Source: Serinicoccus marinus DSM 15273
GTDB taxonomy: Bacteria; Actinomycetota; Actinomycetes; Actinomycetales; Dermatophilaceae
DNA: 64,000 nucleotides
Assembly (NCBI RefSeq): GCF_008386315.1
Contig: NZ_CP043808.1
Location: 930,001-994,000 of the forward strand
Direction of reading: 5' to 3'
The position numbers and the translations under genes are program-made. Every line of letters begins with the position of its first letter. Position 1 is the first letter of the stretch. Of this stretch, positions 62,301 to 64,000 are shown piece by piece. The notes under the pieces were generated by a model. It had not been told where the DNA came from, searched no databases, and saw only the letters and a program-made list of their open reading frames with translations.

Positions 62301-63800
62301 TCAGAAGCTCGAGGAGCTCCCGGCCCCGCTGAAGCTCCCGCCGGAGTAGCCGGAGGTGCCGCCGCCCCCGGAGCTCGCCGCGATCTGCTGCGTGCCCTCC
62401 GACACCCCGGTGCTCATCGCCGCGACCGGGAAGAAGGCCCACGCCGGGTAGGCGGTCCCGATGATCGATGGACCGGGGCGGGCCTCGTCGCGCTGCCGGG
62501 CCAGCGTGGTGCGCAGCGTCTCGCGCTGGGTCTCGTCCTGGCCCACCACCTGCACCACGCTCTCGGAGAGCTCGTCGAGATGCCCGCTGAGTCGGTCGCG
62601 GGTGTCGCGCACGGCGTCCAACGCGTCGTCCGGCGACACCTCACCGCGCTCGAGACCGTGCTGGACCTCGTCCAACCGGGTCAGTGCAGCTGTCGCGAAA
62701 CCCCTCAGCGTCTCTCCCTCGGGGAGGTCGCGCGCCTCCTCCGGCAGCTCCTCCTCCAGCAGCGGCGTGACCCGCTTCAGGTCTTCCCGGACGGGGTCGA
62801 CCTGCCGCGCCCAGGCATCTCGCCAGTCGGCGTCCTGGGTGAGGAAGATCGCCGTGTCGGCGATGGCGTCGTCGAGGTGGTCGAGCTCGACCGCCTTCTC
62901 CTGGTATGCCGTCAGCTCGGACGCGACCGGCTTGCGGTTGAAGGTCGACGGCGCCAGCTGGGCGGCCCGTTGCTCCAACTCGGTCAGCTCGCGGACGCCA
63001 CGCCGGTAGTCGTCGAAGCGACGCAGCACCTCGAAGCCGTAGCGCGAGTCATCGGGGATCCTCTTGGCGTGACGCTCGGTGTCGGCGGCGTCGCGCTTGA
63101 CGTCCGCGACGCGCCGGTCGGCGTCCTCCTTCATCCGTCGGCTCCCGGCGGACCGCGCGACGCCGACGCCGACCCAGGTCGCGCCGGCGATGAGGGCCAC
63201 GACAGAGCCCAAGATGCCCAGGACCACGCCGCCGGCGCTGCGCATGAATGGCGCGTTGATCCGGTCCGCTCCCTCCTCCAGGCCGGCCACCGCGCCGTCG
63301 GTCCACCGCGCTGATCGGAAGTCGTCCTTCGTGGCCTCCTGGATGTCCAGCTGCTCCTCGTCGCCGACGGCGCGGTCGTCGCCGAAGTAGGTGCCCACCA
63401 GGCGGGCCTCGGGGTCGACCGCCAGCACGAACAGCCCGTCGGCCCAACGCTGCCCGTCCTCGCTCAGCCACTCCGGGCGGCTCCCGCGTGCGTGGTCGAG
63501 CACCGCGCGGTTGAGCGACTGGTCATCGGCGTCGCTGCCACCGCGATAGGTGAAGACGGCAAGCTCGGTGGGGTCGTGGAACTCCAGCTCCTCGACCGCC
63601 GCGTCCAGCCGGTCCACCTCCATGATCTGTGCCGTGTCGTCCACGGTCAGGCCGGTGGCTGCGTCATCTGGTGCCTGGGCGAGGAACAGCCCCAGGCTGG
63701 TCCCGGCGACTGCGAGCACGCCGACCGTGGCCAGACCGGCCCGACCGGCGTTCGGCAACCCTCGGTGCCGGGCGGGCTCGGTGGGATGCGTGATCGTCAT
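62301..63800 (-). CDS. DUF5129 / TPM-domain membrane protein
   Basis: 499 residues. The N-terminal membrane helix (AGLATVGVLAVAGTSLGLFL) is followed by an extracellular TPM-like domain (LTVDDTAQIMEVDRLDAAVE, LAVFTYRGGSDADDQSLNRA, DGLFVLAVDPEARLVGTYFG). A second helix (GVVLGILGSVVALIAGATWV) leads to a long coiled-coil cytoplasmic part (EDADRRVADVKRDAADTERH). It ends in a Gly/Ser tail (GGGGTSGYSGGSFSGAGSS). This is the DUF5129 layout of actinobacteria; function unknown. It keeps the host 8-mer at 62905, so it belongs to the core genome again. Confidence 0.85.
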   Translation of the reverse strand: MTITHPTEPARHRGLPNAGRAGLATVGVLAVAGTSLGLFLAQAPDDAATGLTVDDTAQIMEVDRLDAAVEELEFHDPTELAVFTYRGGSDADDQSLNRAVLDHARGSRPEWLSEDGQRWADGLFVLAVDPEARLVGTYFGDDRAVGDEEQLDIQEATKDDFRSARWTDGAVAGLEEGADRINAPFMRSAGGVVLGILGSVVALIAGATWVGVGVARSAGSRRMKEDADRRVADVKRDAADTERHAKRIPDDSRYGFEVLRRFDDYRRGVRELTELEQRAAQLAPSTFNRKPVASELTAYQEKAVELDHLDDAIADTAIFLTQDADWRDAWARQVDPVREDLKRVTPLLEEELPEEARDLPEGETLRGFATAALTRLDEVQHGLERGEVSPDDALDAVRDTRDRLSGHLDELSESVVQVVGQDETQRETLRTTLARQRDEARPGPSIIGTAYPAWAFFPVAAMSTGVSEGTQQIAASSGGGGTSGYSGGSFSGAGSSSSF

Positions 63801-63904
63801 GGTCCCACTCTGCCCCGTCGGCGTGCGCTACACATCGGCCACCCGGCGGACACCCCTCCGCCGCAGGGGCGATCTCCCCGAGATGAGCCCTGCTGTCGAC
63901 AACC

Positions 63905-63972
63905 GACCACGGGATAGCTGGACCTCCATCGGCGAACTTCCCAATGGAGGTCCTGCTGTCCCGACGCTGGTC
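63905..63972. repeat. dispersed palindromic repeat, copy B
   Basis: GACCTCCATCGGCGAACTTC and AATGGAGGTC make an inner hairpin; outer arms GGGATAGC and GCTGTCCCGAC plus GACCA/TGGTC flank it. It is the same repeat as at 62192, with a few bases lost in the left arm. It lies about 100 bp upstream of the DUF5129 start. A half-like copy (GATGAGCCCTGCTGTCGAC) precedes it at about 63882. Confidence 0.7.
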
Positions 63973-64000
63973 TCAGGGAGGAGTCGAGGAGGAGGGGCTC

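Noticed and set aside
1..64000. CRISPR arrays and tRNA or rRNA genes
   Set aside because: I saw no regularly spaced direct repeats with unique spacers, and no cloverleaf or rRNA sequence on either strand by eye; a tRNAscan run would be needed to exclude an odd tRNA.

Overview
The window is chromosomal DNA of a very high-GC actinobacterium. The protein set fits a member of the Micrococcales, perhaps the Intrasporangiaceae/Ornithinimicrobium area: LexA divergent from a LysM protein, an NrdR-NrdJ unit, DUF222/HNH and DUF5129 proteins, leaderless starts behind TANNNT boxes, and class II ribonucleotide reductase as the RNR present. The genus is a guess from content. The 8-mer GGCATACC/GGTATGCC occurs about 32 times, far above chance, and is absent between 50.8 and 62.9 kb, which marks that stretch as foreign.

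Layout. 0-9.4 kb: miaA (cut by the window edge), a methyltransferase, hflX, a D-amino-acid oxidase, an SDR enzyme, a GH63-like glycosidase and a PQQ-propeller lipoprotein. 9.5-10.8 kb: an IS110-family element whose left end could encode a bridge RNA. 10.9-23.7 kb: fdhD, a DinG-type helicase, holA, rpsT, leuS behind a Leu-codon leader peptide and hairpin (attenuator candidate), degV and comEA-comEC. 23.7-31.9 kb: LysR, patatin, an OmpR-type two-component pair, a sirtuin, a PRC-barrel protein, then lexA and an SOS-type LysM protein diverging from a shared operator region. 32-45 kb: lactate dehydrogenase, a GH65 phosphorylase with its beta-phosphoglucomutase, RecQ fused to a phosphoribosyltransferase, a CPBP protease, a four-domain PCD/VOC protein, a luciferase-like monooxygenase, a DUF222/HNH gene and a NarL-type two-component pair. 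45-48 kb: three lower-GC exported or lipoprotein genes. 48.2-51.9 kb: nrdR-nrdJ behind two NrdR-like boxes spaced 31 bp. 52-61 kb: an accessory island with a structured 5' leader and 51-aa basic protein, a PLD-helicase-DUF3427 protein, a PH-domain protein, vapBC, a two-copy repeat protein, gene fragments and an IS3-family element. 61-64 kb: an alcohol dehydrogenase cut by that IS, and a DUF5129 protein flanked by dispersed palindromic repeats.

Thirteen reading-frame breaks of one base run through the window, including in the essential genes rpsT and leuS and in a C homopolymer of the oxidase gene. They look like base-calling errors, so the affected genes are given as single features with the break position stated rather than called dead.
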